Source: Faecalicatena contorta
GTDB taxonomy: Bacteria; Bacillota; Clostridia; Lachnospirales; Lachnospiraceae
DNA length: 64,000 nucleotides
NCBI RefSeq assembly: GCF_021531975.1
Contig: NZ_JAFBIY010000001.1
Span: 124,001-188,000 of the forward strand
Direction: 5' to 3'
The number at the start of each line of letters is the position of its first letter. The first letter of the stretch is position 1. A model generated the notes under the pieces. The model had not been told where the DNA came from. It made no database searches and saw nothing but the letters and a program-made list of their open reading frames with translations. Position numbers and translations under genes: made by a program. Shown piece by piece: positions 1 through 6,821 of the stretch.

Positions 1-148
1 GCTGATGGAACGTCATCTGGCGAAGAAAGCCAGAAACGCAAAGAAAAAGCATCATTTGAAAGGTCCGGTGAAGAGGACGGAGGAAGATGATAAAAGATTT
101 GAAGTATCGTTGGAGAAGCTCATTTGTGGAAAACAGACAATATACTAA
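1..148 (+). CDS. C-terminal end of an unrecognised protein (partial)
   Basis: Frame 2 is open from the left edge to a TAA at 146-148 and encodes a lysine-rich tail of 48 residues (begins LMERHLAKKA, ends GKQTIY). There is no start in the window, so this would be the end of a gene beginning outside. I do not recognise the family; a basic tail of this kind is common in relaxases, replication proteins and ribosome-associated proteins. Frame 1 is also open, for 29 codons, so coding status is uncertain. Confidence 0.3.
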   Translation, partial: LMERHLAKKARNAKKKHHLKGPVKRTEEDDKRFEVSLEKLICGKQTIY

Positions 149-185
149 AATAGAACATAGAATATATTAGCAAGGAGGAAATGGT

Positions 186-362
186 ATGAGTGATTGGCAG
201 GATTGGGACGGAGATGGAAAAGTTGATGATACAGAACGGGCATTTACATATTTTATGATTGATGATATGAATAAAAGAGCGCAGAAGAATGGCGGTGGAT
301 GTTTAGGCTGCATCATGTTATTTCTTGTTGTAACGATAAGTGTGTTTCGCATAATAGTATAA
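186..362 (+). CDS. 58-aa EF-hand-like small membrane protein
   Basis: This small gene has an excellent ribosome binding site (AAGGAGG at about 172-178) ahead of ATG 186. Residues 6-17 form a textbook 12-residue EF-hand loop with D6, D8, D10, G11, V13, D14 and E17 in the calcium-binding pattern DxDxDGxV(D)xxE. The middle is polar and charged. Residues about 39-58 (CLGCIMLFLVV...) form one hydrophobic segment with two cysteines, so the predicted topology is a soluble Ca2+-binding N-terminus tethered to the membrane. Function is unknown. It is shorter than the usual gene-caller threshold, and I infer translation from the RBS plus the coherent loop/TM design. Confidence 0.6.
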   Translation: MSDWQDWDGDGKVDDTERAFTYFMIDDMNKRAQKNGGGCLGCIMLFLVVTISVFRIIV

Positions 363-450
363 ATGCGTTATGTTAATATGCGTTGCTTGTTGCAACGGGC
401 AGCTTCCCATACAATAGTGGTAACAATTGAAAGAAAGAAGGTTATCTCTA

Positions 451-867
451 ATGTTAAACGAAAATATTAAAGCAATCAGAAAGTCAAAAGGACTTTCGCA
501 GGAAGTACTTGAAACACCTGTAAGCACTTTGCTTGGAGAAACTGTTGTTGAGTCGAAAGCTGATGATTTAAAAGCGATTTCCGAAAAACTGGAGATTATA
601 AACTTGCAGCTTGCACAAAGGAAGACAGCAAGACGAAAAATACTGCATTGGCTGCTTATCTCGTTGTGCGCAGTCATAGTAATCATTTCTGCGGTCTTAA
701 TAGTATTAAATAGTCCATATCTGGGCTGGGATTATAATAACCCTGAAACCGCCGTTGTCAGAGTGGCTTTTCATGCATTTGAATGGCTGTTTGTCAGATT
801 AGCACCGATTATCCTTATAGGGGCAAGCGTTGGAATTTTTCTGACACGGAAGAAAGGAAATATGTAG
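451..867 (+). pseudogene. XRE-family membrane regulator with internal HTH deletion
   Basis: ATG 451 follows AAGAAGG (about 435-441). The 138-aa product starts like a Cro/C1 regulator (MLNENIKAIRKSKGLSQE) but jumps at residue 18 straight to VLETPVSTLLGE, which in intact relatives lies after the helix-turn-helix. From family knowledge about 33 residues (helices 2-4, including the recognition helix and the KWEQG turn) are missing, in frame. The rest is intact: a coiled linker and two membrane segments at about 67-86 and 113-131. The protein could still be made but should not bind DNA. The junction sits at a short GAAGTACTTGAA context, consistent with slippage or recombination between GAA-rich repeats. 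Confidence 0.65.
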
Positions 868-931
868 CAACAGCGAGTTGCTTGTCTGGCAAATGAAGAA
901 TTGTTATATTTTTCTTATGGAGGATAAAACG

Positions 932-1369
932 ATGGAAACAAAGGATATTATTTTAGAACTTCGCACAAAAAGTGGATTATCGCAAGAAGAACTTGCACAA
1001 AAAGTAATGGTTACAAGACAGGCTGTGTCTCGTTGGGAAAATGGTGAGACTGTACCTAATACTGACACATTAAAATTGTTATCCAGGGTATTTGATATTT
1101 CAATTAATACCCTCCTGGGTGCCCCGAGACAGCTGATATGTCAATGCTGTGGAATGCCACTTGATGATTCCACGATCAGCAAAGAGCCAAATGGTGAGTT
1201 CAATGAAGAATATTGTAAATGGTGCTACTCAGATGGCGAATTTAAGTATACCAGTAAAGAACAGCTGATTGATTTTTGTGTAGAGCATATGGCAAATGAG
1301 AATTGGCCTGCAGAACAGGTGCGGGCGCATATGGAAGCAGTCGTGCCGAAACTTAATCATTGGAAATAA
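932..1369 (+). CDS. HTH (XRE) regulator with C-terminal zinc-ribbon domain
   Basis: ATG 932 is preceded by TGGAGG (919-924). Residues 1-62 are a complete XRE helix-turn-helix (QEELAQKVMVTRQAVSRWE, then NGETVPNTDTL). Residues 68-145 form a putative zinc-ribbon domain with C70, C72, C73, C95 and C98, and a tail matching the family of small proteins annotated as putative zinc ribbon (CQCCGMPL ... YCKWCYSDGEF). The product is probably a cytoplasmic DNA-binding regulator whose zinc domain senses a ligand or binds a partner. It follows the damaged XRE gene, whose deleted portion it resembles only at family level. A rho-independent terminator lies 10 bp downstream. Confidence 0.75.
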   Translation: METKDIILELRTKSGLSQEELAQKVMVTRQAVSRWENGETVPNTDTLKLLSRVFDISINTLLGAPRQLICQCCGMPLDDSTISKEPNGEFNEEYCKWCYSDGEFKYTSKEQLIDFCVEHMANENWPAEQVRAHMEAVVPKLNHWK

Positions 1370-1379
1370 CAGACATTTT

Positions 1380-1418
1380 ACCTTCGTATGATTTGATTTC
1401 ATACGGAGGTTTATTTTT
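1380..1418 (+). terminator. Rho-independent terminator after the HTH/zinc-ribbon gene
   Basis: ACCTTCGTATGA pairs with TTCATACGGAGGT (one G-T wobble) around a short loop, and is followed by TTATTTTT. It starts about 10 bp after the stop codon. Confidence 0.75.
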
Positions 1419-1556
1419 CCTCCCTCAATCATGTATGGGAAGAGAAGTAATGCCAGATGGCAGAAAAAAGTACTGACTTATCGTCAGACGTAAAGTATAA
1501 TATAAGAATCTGGAATCAAATGAAGATGAAGTCAGTGGGAAAGAAAGATAAGTACA

Positions 1557-2156
1557 ATGAAAGTTGATAAAAATGAAATCCGATGGGATAGGCTTCTGCA
1601 GATTCGAACAATGGGCAGGGATGATTCCAATGCAGATCAGTATCGGTATCCATATGAGCCGACACCGTATTCTGTGCTGGAACGTCTGGCTAATAGCGGA
1701 CTTATCCGAAAAGAAAATACGCTTTTGGATTATGGGTGTGGGAAAGGCAGGGTAGATTTTTTCCTATCTTATCAGACCAGATGCCATTCTATCGGGATAG
1801 ATTACGATGAACGGATTTATGAAAAAGCAATACAGAATAAAGAAACTACGGTATTTTCCGATAGAGTGTCCGTTGAACTTGTAAGTGCAGAGCATTTTAT
1901 TGTGCCGGAAAGTGTGGACCGGATATATTTCTTCAATCCATTTTCTGTGGAAATTCTGCAGAAAGTAATTTCCAGGATCCTTTGTTCTTATTACGAAAAA
2001 ACAAGGTCTATTCAATTGTTTTTTTACTATCCGTCTGATGAGTACATTTCATATCTCATGGCGGTGGATGAACTGCTGTTTTTGGACGAGATTGACTGCA
2101 GAGATTTGTTTCCGGGAAATGATCCCCGGGAGAAGATAGTAATATTTGAGCTATAA
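1557..2156 (+). CDS. Class I SAM-dependent methyltransferase
   Basis: This 199-aa protein has a Rossmann-type SAM-binding motif at residues 57-64 (LDYGCGKG), the acidic end of strand 2 at D82 (SIGIDYDE), and a motif IV-like FFNPFS at 125-130. It matches small uncharacterised methyltransferases of Firmicutes in length. The substrate cannot be predicted; the NPF-type motif IV can occur in N-methyltransferases but is not decisive. The gene is 14 bp from the next ORF and probably co-transcribed with it. The 138 bp upstream, after the terminator, shows no clear feature beyond a weak purine-rich RBS (AAAGATAAG). Confidence 0.75.
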   Translation: MKVDKNEIRWDRLLQIRTMGRDDSNADQYRYPYEPTPYSVLERLANSGLIRKENTLLDYGCGKGRVDFFLSYQTRCHSIGIDYDERIYEKAIQNKETTVFSDRVSVELVSAEHFIVPESVDRIYFFNPFSVEILQKVISRILCSYYEKTRSIQLFFYYPSDEYISYLMAVDELLFLDEIDCRDLFPGNDPREKIVIFEL

Positions 2157-2170
2157 TAGGAAATGATGAA

Positions 2171-2911
2171 ATGAGTTTGGAGATGAATGCTATGGCTATG
2201 TGGAATCCCTGGAGAGGCTGCAGAAAGTGCAGTGAAGGCTGTTTGCATTGCTATATTCACAAAGGTGATGCGAAGCGAGGCGTAAATACAAGTCACATTG
2301 TTAAGATGAAAGATTTTAAAAGACCAACAGAACGTCTGAAAAACGGGAACTATAAAATGAAATCAGGAATCGTCTATACTTGTTTTTCTACCGATTTTTT
2401 GATTGAAGAAGCTGATGAATGGCGTGATGAATGTTGGCAGATGATGAAAGAACGACAGGACTGTACCTTTTTATTTCTGACAAAACGAATTGAAAGATTT
2501 ATGGAGTGCATTCCAGAAGACTGGAATGACGGATATGACAATATAGTTGTTTGCTGTACTGTCGAGAATCAAAAAAATGCTGATTATAAGCTTGGGATAT
2601 TCAGTAAACTGCCGATAAAACATAAATGTGTTACAGCGCAGCCTCTTCTTGAGCGAATCAATATTGAGCGATATCTTGATGGCGTGGAGCTTGTTGTTGT
2701 AGGCGGTGAATCAGATTATAACGCAAGACCGCTCGATTATTCGTGGGTGCTTGATATCAGAGAGCAGTGCGTTCGCAAAAATGTTTCCTTTGAATTCAGA
2801 CAATGTGGAACACATTTTATGAAAGATGGAAAAAGATATAAAATACCGACAAAAGATTTATGTAGTCAGGCAAAAAAAGCAGGTATTAATTTTAGAGCTG
2901 ATCGCCTATAG
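2171..2911 (+). CDS. DUF5131 (phage Gp37/Gp68-like) protein
   Basis: The 246-aa protein carries an N-terminal cysteine cluster C17-x2-C20-x3-C24-x2-C27 followed by Tyr (GCRKCSEGCLHCY). This is characteristic of the DUF5131/Gp37-Gp68 family, which is related to radical-SAM TIM-barrel proteins. Later blocks FLTKRIERF, VENQKNADYK and VVVGGESDYNARPLDYSWV also fit this family. The usual reading is a metal-cluster protein of unknown function common in phages and mobile regions. The RBS is weak (AGGAAATG). Context: directly after a methyltransferase, in an AT-rich accessory stretch. Confidence 0.75.
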   Translation: MSLEMNAMAMWNPWRGCRKCSEGCLHCYIHKGDAKRGVNTSHIVKMKDFKRPTERLKNGNYKMKSGIVYTCFSTDFLIEEADEWRDECWQMMKERQDCTFLFLTKRIERFMECIPEDWNDGYDNIVVCCTVENQKNADYKLGIFSKLPIKHKCVTAQPLLERINIERYLDGVELVVVGGESDYNARPLDYSWVLDIREQCVRKNVSFEFRQCGTHFMKDGKRYKIPTKDLCSQAKKAGINFRADRL

Positions 2912-2960
2912 TGGGGGATGAGAAATATGAATGTGTTAAGCTAAAACAGGAGATTTTATA

Positions 2961-3167
2961 ATGATTGTTGATAAAGAAAAACGACTGGATGCCTTTGAGA
3001 AAATGCTCGAATCTGTACGGCAGCAGTATGAGGCAGCCGATACAAAAATGAAGCAGTTACAGGCAGAAGGGAAAGAGAAAACGGCCACGTACCGTCAGCT
3101 TATGGGGAATAAGCTGCAATATCAGAATATTTTATCTCTATATAAAGTGTATGATCTGATAGATTAA
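2961..3167 (+). CDS. 68-aa coiled-coil protein of unknown function
   Basis: ATG 2961 follows AGGAG (about 2949-2953). The product is short, highly charged and predicted to be almost entirely alpha-helical (EKMLESVRQQYEAADTKMKQ...). It has a heptad-like pattern and a final hydrophobic motif LYKVYDLID. I recognise no catalytic domain. Small proteins of this kind are widespread in Lachnospiraceae genomes, but I know of no assigned role. It is 32 bp upstream of the next gene. Confidence 0.55.
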   Translation: MIVDKEKRLDAFEKMLESVRQQYEAADTKMKQLQAEGKEKTATYRQLMGNKLQYQNILSLYKVYDLID

Positions 3168-3199
3168 TGCTGTTGAATTATTGAAGTGGTAAATTCTAT

Positions 3200-4153
3200 A
3201 TGATGAGAAATGAATTCGAGAAATTAAATTTACTCATATCCCAGGGGCAGTTTGAACTGCTTCTGCCTGAATCCGCCTCTGATTTTCCATGTAATATCCG
3301 TCTGGTGTATCTGATGAATGATGCGGTGGAGAGCTTTCTTGTTTTTCATGAAGCAGAGCTGACAGGGGTATACGATCCTGATTATCAGGGAGAATTGAGA
3401 GCGACTTTGAAAAGAAGTGAAGAAAAGAATGTGCTGATCATCTATCAGGGAGAAACGGTCTGTACATTGTTTTTTCGGAATCTTTCTTTGGAAACGCACC
3501 TGTTTAACTACGGAAAAACGGGACATTTCTGGGTAAAGGGGTATGAATATCTGCGGCAACTGGAATATAGGCTGGCGATTCTTCGGGATAAGAGAGAGTA
3601 TCTGGGCGAAGCATTTTGCTCGGAAGAGGAACGAAAATTATCTTATCTGGCAGAATTTCCTCCGCTGAATTTCTGCAGTTATCCTGCGGTGCCGGATCAG
3701 TATCTGGTGCCTTCTTATCCGTGGTGGCAAGTATCGGAAGCTGCTTTGAAGACGATGAGAATTCTTGCTGAGGAAGCCGGAGATAACAGTCTGAGAAGAT
3801 GGCTTACAGTTTATGCATTGTTTCCGTGGAAGATGATTGCAAAGCAGATAGCCCGCCTTTTACATACGGTAAGACATGCGAATGTTGTGGATTTGATTGA
3901 GCGGAAGCTGGCAAATGCTGCATCGGCTTATGATGATCGAGTGTTTGACGATATAGAAGAAATCAGGATTCATAATATAAAGGAAAAAGCACAGCAAAGA
4001 AAAATGAAACTGGAACAATCCGGAAAACAGGTTGAAATGTTAAAAGAAGAACCGTTCTTATATGCAAAAGATTCTGTGGAATATAAAATTCATTTGATGA
4101 TATGGAAGAAAGTCGGAAAGAATCGCCAGGTAGACGTGGAGACGATTGGATAA
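3200..4153 (+). CDS. Uncharacterised 317-aa protein (probably DUF3878)
   Basis: The protein is soluble with no signal peptide or membrane helix. It has a beta-rich first half (YLMNDAVESFLVFHEAEL; NVLIIYQGETVCTLFF) and a helical second half containing GHFWVKGYEYLRQLEYRLAILRDK-type sequence and FPPLNFCSYPAVPDQYLVP. I recall these blocks from a Clostridia-specific family, most likely DUF3878, but cannot verify this. The function is unknown. No RBS stronger than AAGTGG is seen upstream. The next gene is 115 bp away, so it is probably the end of its transcript. Confidence 0.55.
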   Translation: MMRNEFEKLNLLISQGQFELLLPESASDFPCNIRLVYLMNDAVESFLVFHEAELTGVYDPDYQGELRATLKRSEEKNVLIIYQGETVCTLFFRNLSLETHLFNYGKTGHFWVKGYEYLRQLEYRLAILRDKREYLGEAFCSEEERKLSYLAEFPPLNFCSYPAVPDQYLVPSYPWWQVSEAALKTMRILAEEAGDNSLRRWLTVYALFPWKMIAKQIARLLHTVRHANVVDLIERKLANAASAYDDRVFDDIEEIRIHNIKEKAQQRKMKLEQSGKQVEMLKEEPFLYAKDSVEYKIHLMIWKKVGKNRQVDVETIG

Positions 4154-4268
4154 TCTGGCTTTCCCAAAACTTACATAACTGGCGGTTTCCACACAGCCAA
4201 TCGAATGTTAATATAATATCCTGTGAAGCAGATTATGATATGAACATTTGGAAAGGTGGAATACAGAT

Positions 4269-4862
4269 ATGGAGAATCAGACAAAGAAAGTATATGCGGG
4301 AACGGTGCAGGATAACAAAGTAAAGGCATTGGTAATTACAGCATTTTTTGCAGCAATTACTTATCTCGGGATTCAGGTGTTCCGGATTCCTATGCCGGCG
4401 GTCATAGGTACACCATTCGTACATTTTGGTCATATTTTCGTTGTAATGGGCGTTCTCCTGCAGGGAGGAAAGCGCGGTGCAGTATCCGGAGCGCTGGGAC
4501 TGGTCATTTTTGACCTGTTAAATGGATATATACAGGATATTCCACAGGTTTTTATAGAAACAGTAGTGAAAGCATTGCTTGTAGGTGCGATTTTCCTCTG
4601 GCTTAAGAAGAAAGCAGAAGATAACAAGGCAAAAGAGTATCAGGCAGCGGTTATCTGTGCTGTGATCTACGGGATTTTCAATGTGGTTATCGAGCTGGCA
4701 GCGGGTACAGTCAAGATGGTAATCTTGGGAAGTGGTGTGTCGGCAGCATTTGCAGGTTCACTGGCATCTATCCCGGCGACAGTTATCAATGCGTTGTTTA
4801 TGATCATTGCCATTGCGGTTTTATATCGACCAGTCAGTGCTCTGTATAAGCGAATTGCTTAG
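4269..4862 (+). CDS. ECF transporter S component (vitamin-binding membrane subunit)
   Basis: The start is set at ATG 4269, after GGTGGA, rather than an in-frame TTG upstream. The 197-aa protein has about six membrane segments, an N-terminal KALVITAFFAAITYLG, and the conserved region VHFGHIFVVMGVLLQGGKRG / ALGLVIFDLLNG. This matches the riboflavin-type ECF S-component family (PF07155-like). It would bind a vitamin in the membrane and use an ECF AAT module encoded elsewhere, since none is in this window. The 115-bp upstream gap shows no recognisable riboswitch. The substrate is therefore open (riboflavin, pantothenate or other). Confidence 0.75.
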   Translation: MENQTKKVYAGTVQDNKVKALVITAFFAAITYLGIQVFRIPMPAVIGTPFVHFGHIFVVMGVLLQGGKRGAVSGALGLVIFDLLNGYIQDIPQVFIETVVKALLVGAIFLWLKKKAEDNKAKEYQAAVICAVIYGIFNVVIELAAGTVKMVILGSGVSAAFAGSLASIPATVINALFMIIAIAVLYRPVSALYKRIA

Positions 4863-4892
4863 AAAAATATACATAAATAAAGAATTTTCAGA

Positions 4893-4921
4893 TTGACGGG
4901 ACAACTCTTAGTAGTTATAAT
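4893..4921 (+). promoter_or_regulatory. Sigma-A promoter for the short-chain dehydrogenase
   Basis: TTGACG (4893-4898) and TATAAT (4916-4921) are separated by 17 bp. The gene start is 45 bp downstream of the -10. Confidence 0.8.
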
Positions 4922-4965
4922 GAAGAAAATGTTAAAAAAATAACAAAAAACAGGAGGAGTCCAGG

Positions 4966-5730
4966 ATGAGTCGATTAGAAGGAAAGGTTGCCATCATCAC
5001 AGGAGGTAATTCAGGTGTAGGTGCTGCAACAGCAAAATTATTTGCAAAAGAGGGTGCAAAGGTAATTATCACAGCCAGAAGAGAAGCACCGCTTGAAGAG
5101 GTCGCAGCAGCAATCAGAGAAGCTGGCGGAGAGGTGCTTCCGGTAGTGACAGACATTTCCAAAAAAGGTGATGCTGATAAGTTAGTTGCAAAGGCAGTAG
5201 AAACATACGGGAAATTAGATATTCTTGTTAATAATGCGGGAGTTCTGGAAGAAGGACTCAAGCCAATCGATCGCTTTACAGATGAGGATCTGGATCGTAT
5301 TGTTGAGATCAATGAGAAAGGAACCATGTACTGTATGCGTGCTGCAACTGCAGAGATGACTAAGACAGGAACAGGTTCTATCGTAAATGTAGCTTCTATT
5401 GCAGGTGTGATGGGATGCGGCGGTGCTGCATATGTTGCTTCCAAGGCAGCAATCATTGGTGTGACACGTCACACAGCACTTCGATTTGCAGGAACTAATA
5501 TCCGTTGTAACGCAGTATGTCCGGGAACGATCGTGACACCTATGGTAGCTGGTATGAATCCGGCAGAACTGGATCCGGATATGTTTGGACAGATGGCGAA
5601 ACACAGTGATATGAGAGTACAGCCATGTATGCCGGATGATGTGGCGAACATTCTGTTATTCCTTGCGAGTGATGAATCTCGTGCGATCACTGGTCAGGCA
5701 CTGCAGACCGACTTTGGTGGAACATTATAA
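4966..5730 (+). CDS. Short-chain dehydrogenase/reductase (classical SDR)
   Basis: This 254-aa classical SDR has the dinucleotide motif TGGNSGVG at 12-19, NNAG at 89-92, and the catalytic set S144, Y156 and K160 (YVASK). Arg residues just after strand 2 (TARR) suggest NADP(H). The RBS is AGGAGG ahead of ATG 4966. The substrate is not predictable: it lacks the signature sequences I know for 3alpha-, 7alpha-, 7beta- and 12alpha-hydroxysteroid dehydrogenases, although several gut SDRs of this size act on bile acids. The gene is monocistronic, with its own promoter and terminator. Confidence 0.85.
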   Translation: MSRLEGKVAIITGGNSGVGAATAKLFAKEGAKVIITARREAPLEEVAAAIREAGGEVLPVVTDISKKGDADKLVAKAVETYGKLDILVNNAGVLEEGLKPIDRFTDEDLDRIVEINEKGTMYCMRAATAEMTKTGTGSIVNVASIAGVMGCGGAAYVASKAAIIGVTRHTALRFAGTNIRCNAVCPGTIVTPMVAGMNPAELDPDMFGQMAKHSDMRVQPCMPDDVANILLFLASDESRAITGQALQTDFGGTL

Positions 5731-5756
5731 AAAATAGAAAGTTGAAAGAGCGCTGA

Positions 5757-5790
5757 GAAGTCTGGAGAAAAAATCTCCAGGCTTCTTTTT
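5757..5790 (+). terminator. Rho-independent terminator after the SDR gene
   Basis: GAAGTCTGGAGA pairs with TCTCCAGGCTTC (one T-G wobble) around an A-rich loop, followed by TTTTT. Confidence 0.85.
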
Positions 5791-5811
5791 CACTCTGCAC
5801 AAAGAAGCCTA

Positions 5812-5841
5812 TTGTAAGCGGAAGACGAATAATGTTATACT
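5812..5841 (+). promoter_or_regulatory. Promoter of the cysK / TIR-STAND operon
   Basis: TTGTAA (5812-5817) and TATACT (5836-5841) have 18-bp spacing. The -10 overlaps an in-frame upstream ATG (5832), which argues that translation begins at ATG 5877 instead. No S-box or T-box leader is seen in the 30-nt untranslated region. Confidence 0.7.
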
Positions 5842-5876
5842 GGTTATATTGTGAACAGGTAAAAGGAGAAAAGGAA

Positions 5877-6806
5877 ATGATATATGATAACGTATTGGAA
5901 GCAGTAGGCAACACACCGGTGATTCGCCTGAATCGAATGGTGGATGAGGACTGTGCGGAGATTCTTGTTAAGTTTGAAGCGGTGAATGTGGGTGGCTCGA
6001 TTAAGACGAGAACAGCGTTAAATATGATCTTAGATGCAGAAGAAAAGGGTATTATCAAAGAAGATACCATTATCGTTGAACCGACAAGTGGCAATCAGGG
6101 TATTGGCCTGGCACTGGTCGGGGCAGTAAGAGGATATAAGACAGTTATCATCATGCCGGATTCCGTCAGTGAGGAGAGACGTAAGCTGGTAAAACAGTAT
6201 GGAGCGGATATCCGTGTTGTGCATGATGAAGGGGACATCGGAAAGTGCATCAATGACTGCATTCAGATGGCAATGGATATGAAAGCAGAAGATTCGAGAG
6301 TATTCGTGCCGCAGCAGTTTGAAAATATGGCTAACTATCAGGTGCATCTTGAAAAAACAGGGGCAGAGATTGTAGAGCAGGTCGGAAAGAAAATAGATGG
6401 TTTCTGTTCAGGAATCGGAACCGGCGGAACAATCAGCGGAATCGGTGCTGCACTTAGAAAGGCGAATCCGGATATTGAGATCTGGGCATTGGAACCGGAA
6501 AATGCGGCCATTCTTTCGGGAAAAGAGGTTGGTTCACATATCCAGATGGGAATCGGAGATGGCGTAATTCCGGGTATCTTAGACCAGAAGATTTATGATG
6601 AAGTTGTGATCGTGACAGATGAAGAAGCACTTCAGACGGCAAGAGATCTGGCAAGAAAAGAGGGGCTTCTCTGTGGCATTTCCAGTGGAACAAATGTGGC
6701 AGCAGCGATTAAGCTGGCGCGTAAGCTTGGGAAAGGGAAAACCGTAGTAACCGTACTTCCGGATACGGCGGAGAGATACTATTCAACACCATTGTTTGAG
6801 GAATAA
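5877..6806 (+). CDS. cysK: Cysteine synthase family enzyme (O-acetylserine sulfhydrylase-like)
   Basis: A 309-aa fold-type II PLP enzyme, starting at ATG 5877 behind AAGGAG. Expected blocks are present: AVGNTPVIRL, the PLP lysine K43 (GGSIKTR), PTSGNQG, the phosphate loop GIGTGGTISGIG, GISSGTN and LPDTAERYYSTPLF. It should make cysteine from an activated serine plus sulfide. Two signatures differ from textbook CysK: SVKDR is SIKTR and TSGNTG, which binds the substrate carboxylate, is TSGNQG. A substrate other than O-acetylserine (for example O-phosphoserine) is possible. It is the first gene of a two-gene operon with a TIR/NB-ARC protein 15 bp downstream. Confidence 0.8.
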   Translation: MIYDNVLEAVGNTPVIRLNRMVDEDCAEILVKFEAVNVGGSIKTRTALNMILDAEEKGIIKEDTIIVEPTSGNQGIGLALVGAVRGYKTVIIMPDSVSEERRKLVKQYGADIRVVHDEGDIGKCINDCIQMAMDMKAEDSRVFVPQQFENMANYQVHLEKTGAEIVEQVGKKIDGFCSGIGTGGTISGIGAALRKANPDIEIWALEPENAAILSGKEVGSHIQMGIGDGVIPGILDQKIYDEVVIVTDEEALQTARDLARKEGLLCGISSGTNVAAAIKLARKLGKGKTVVTVLPDTAERYYSTPLFEE

Positions 6807-6821
6807 AAGGAGAAACCAGGA

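Noticed and set aside
4154-4268. Riboswitch upstream of the ECF S component
   Set aside because: Only 115 bp; I see no FMN, TPP, preQ1 or cobalamin core sequences, only an isolated TATAAT-like box.
4932-5456. Long minus-strand ORF opposite the SDR gene
   Set aside because: Low-complexity Ser/Ala/Thr-rich mirror of a coding strand, with no RBS; the plus-strand SDR has all catalytic motifs.
4966-5730. Bile-acid hydroxysteroid dehydrogenase
   Set aside because: The sequence does not resemble the BaiA, 7beta- or 12alpha-HSDH sequences I know beyond general SDR motifs.
5791-5876. S-box or T-box leader for cysK
   Set aside because: The distance from the predicted start site to ATG is about 30 nt, too short, and no conserved T-box or SAM riboswitch motif is present.
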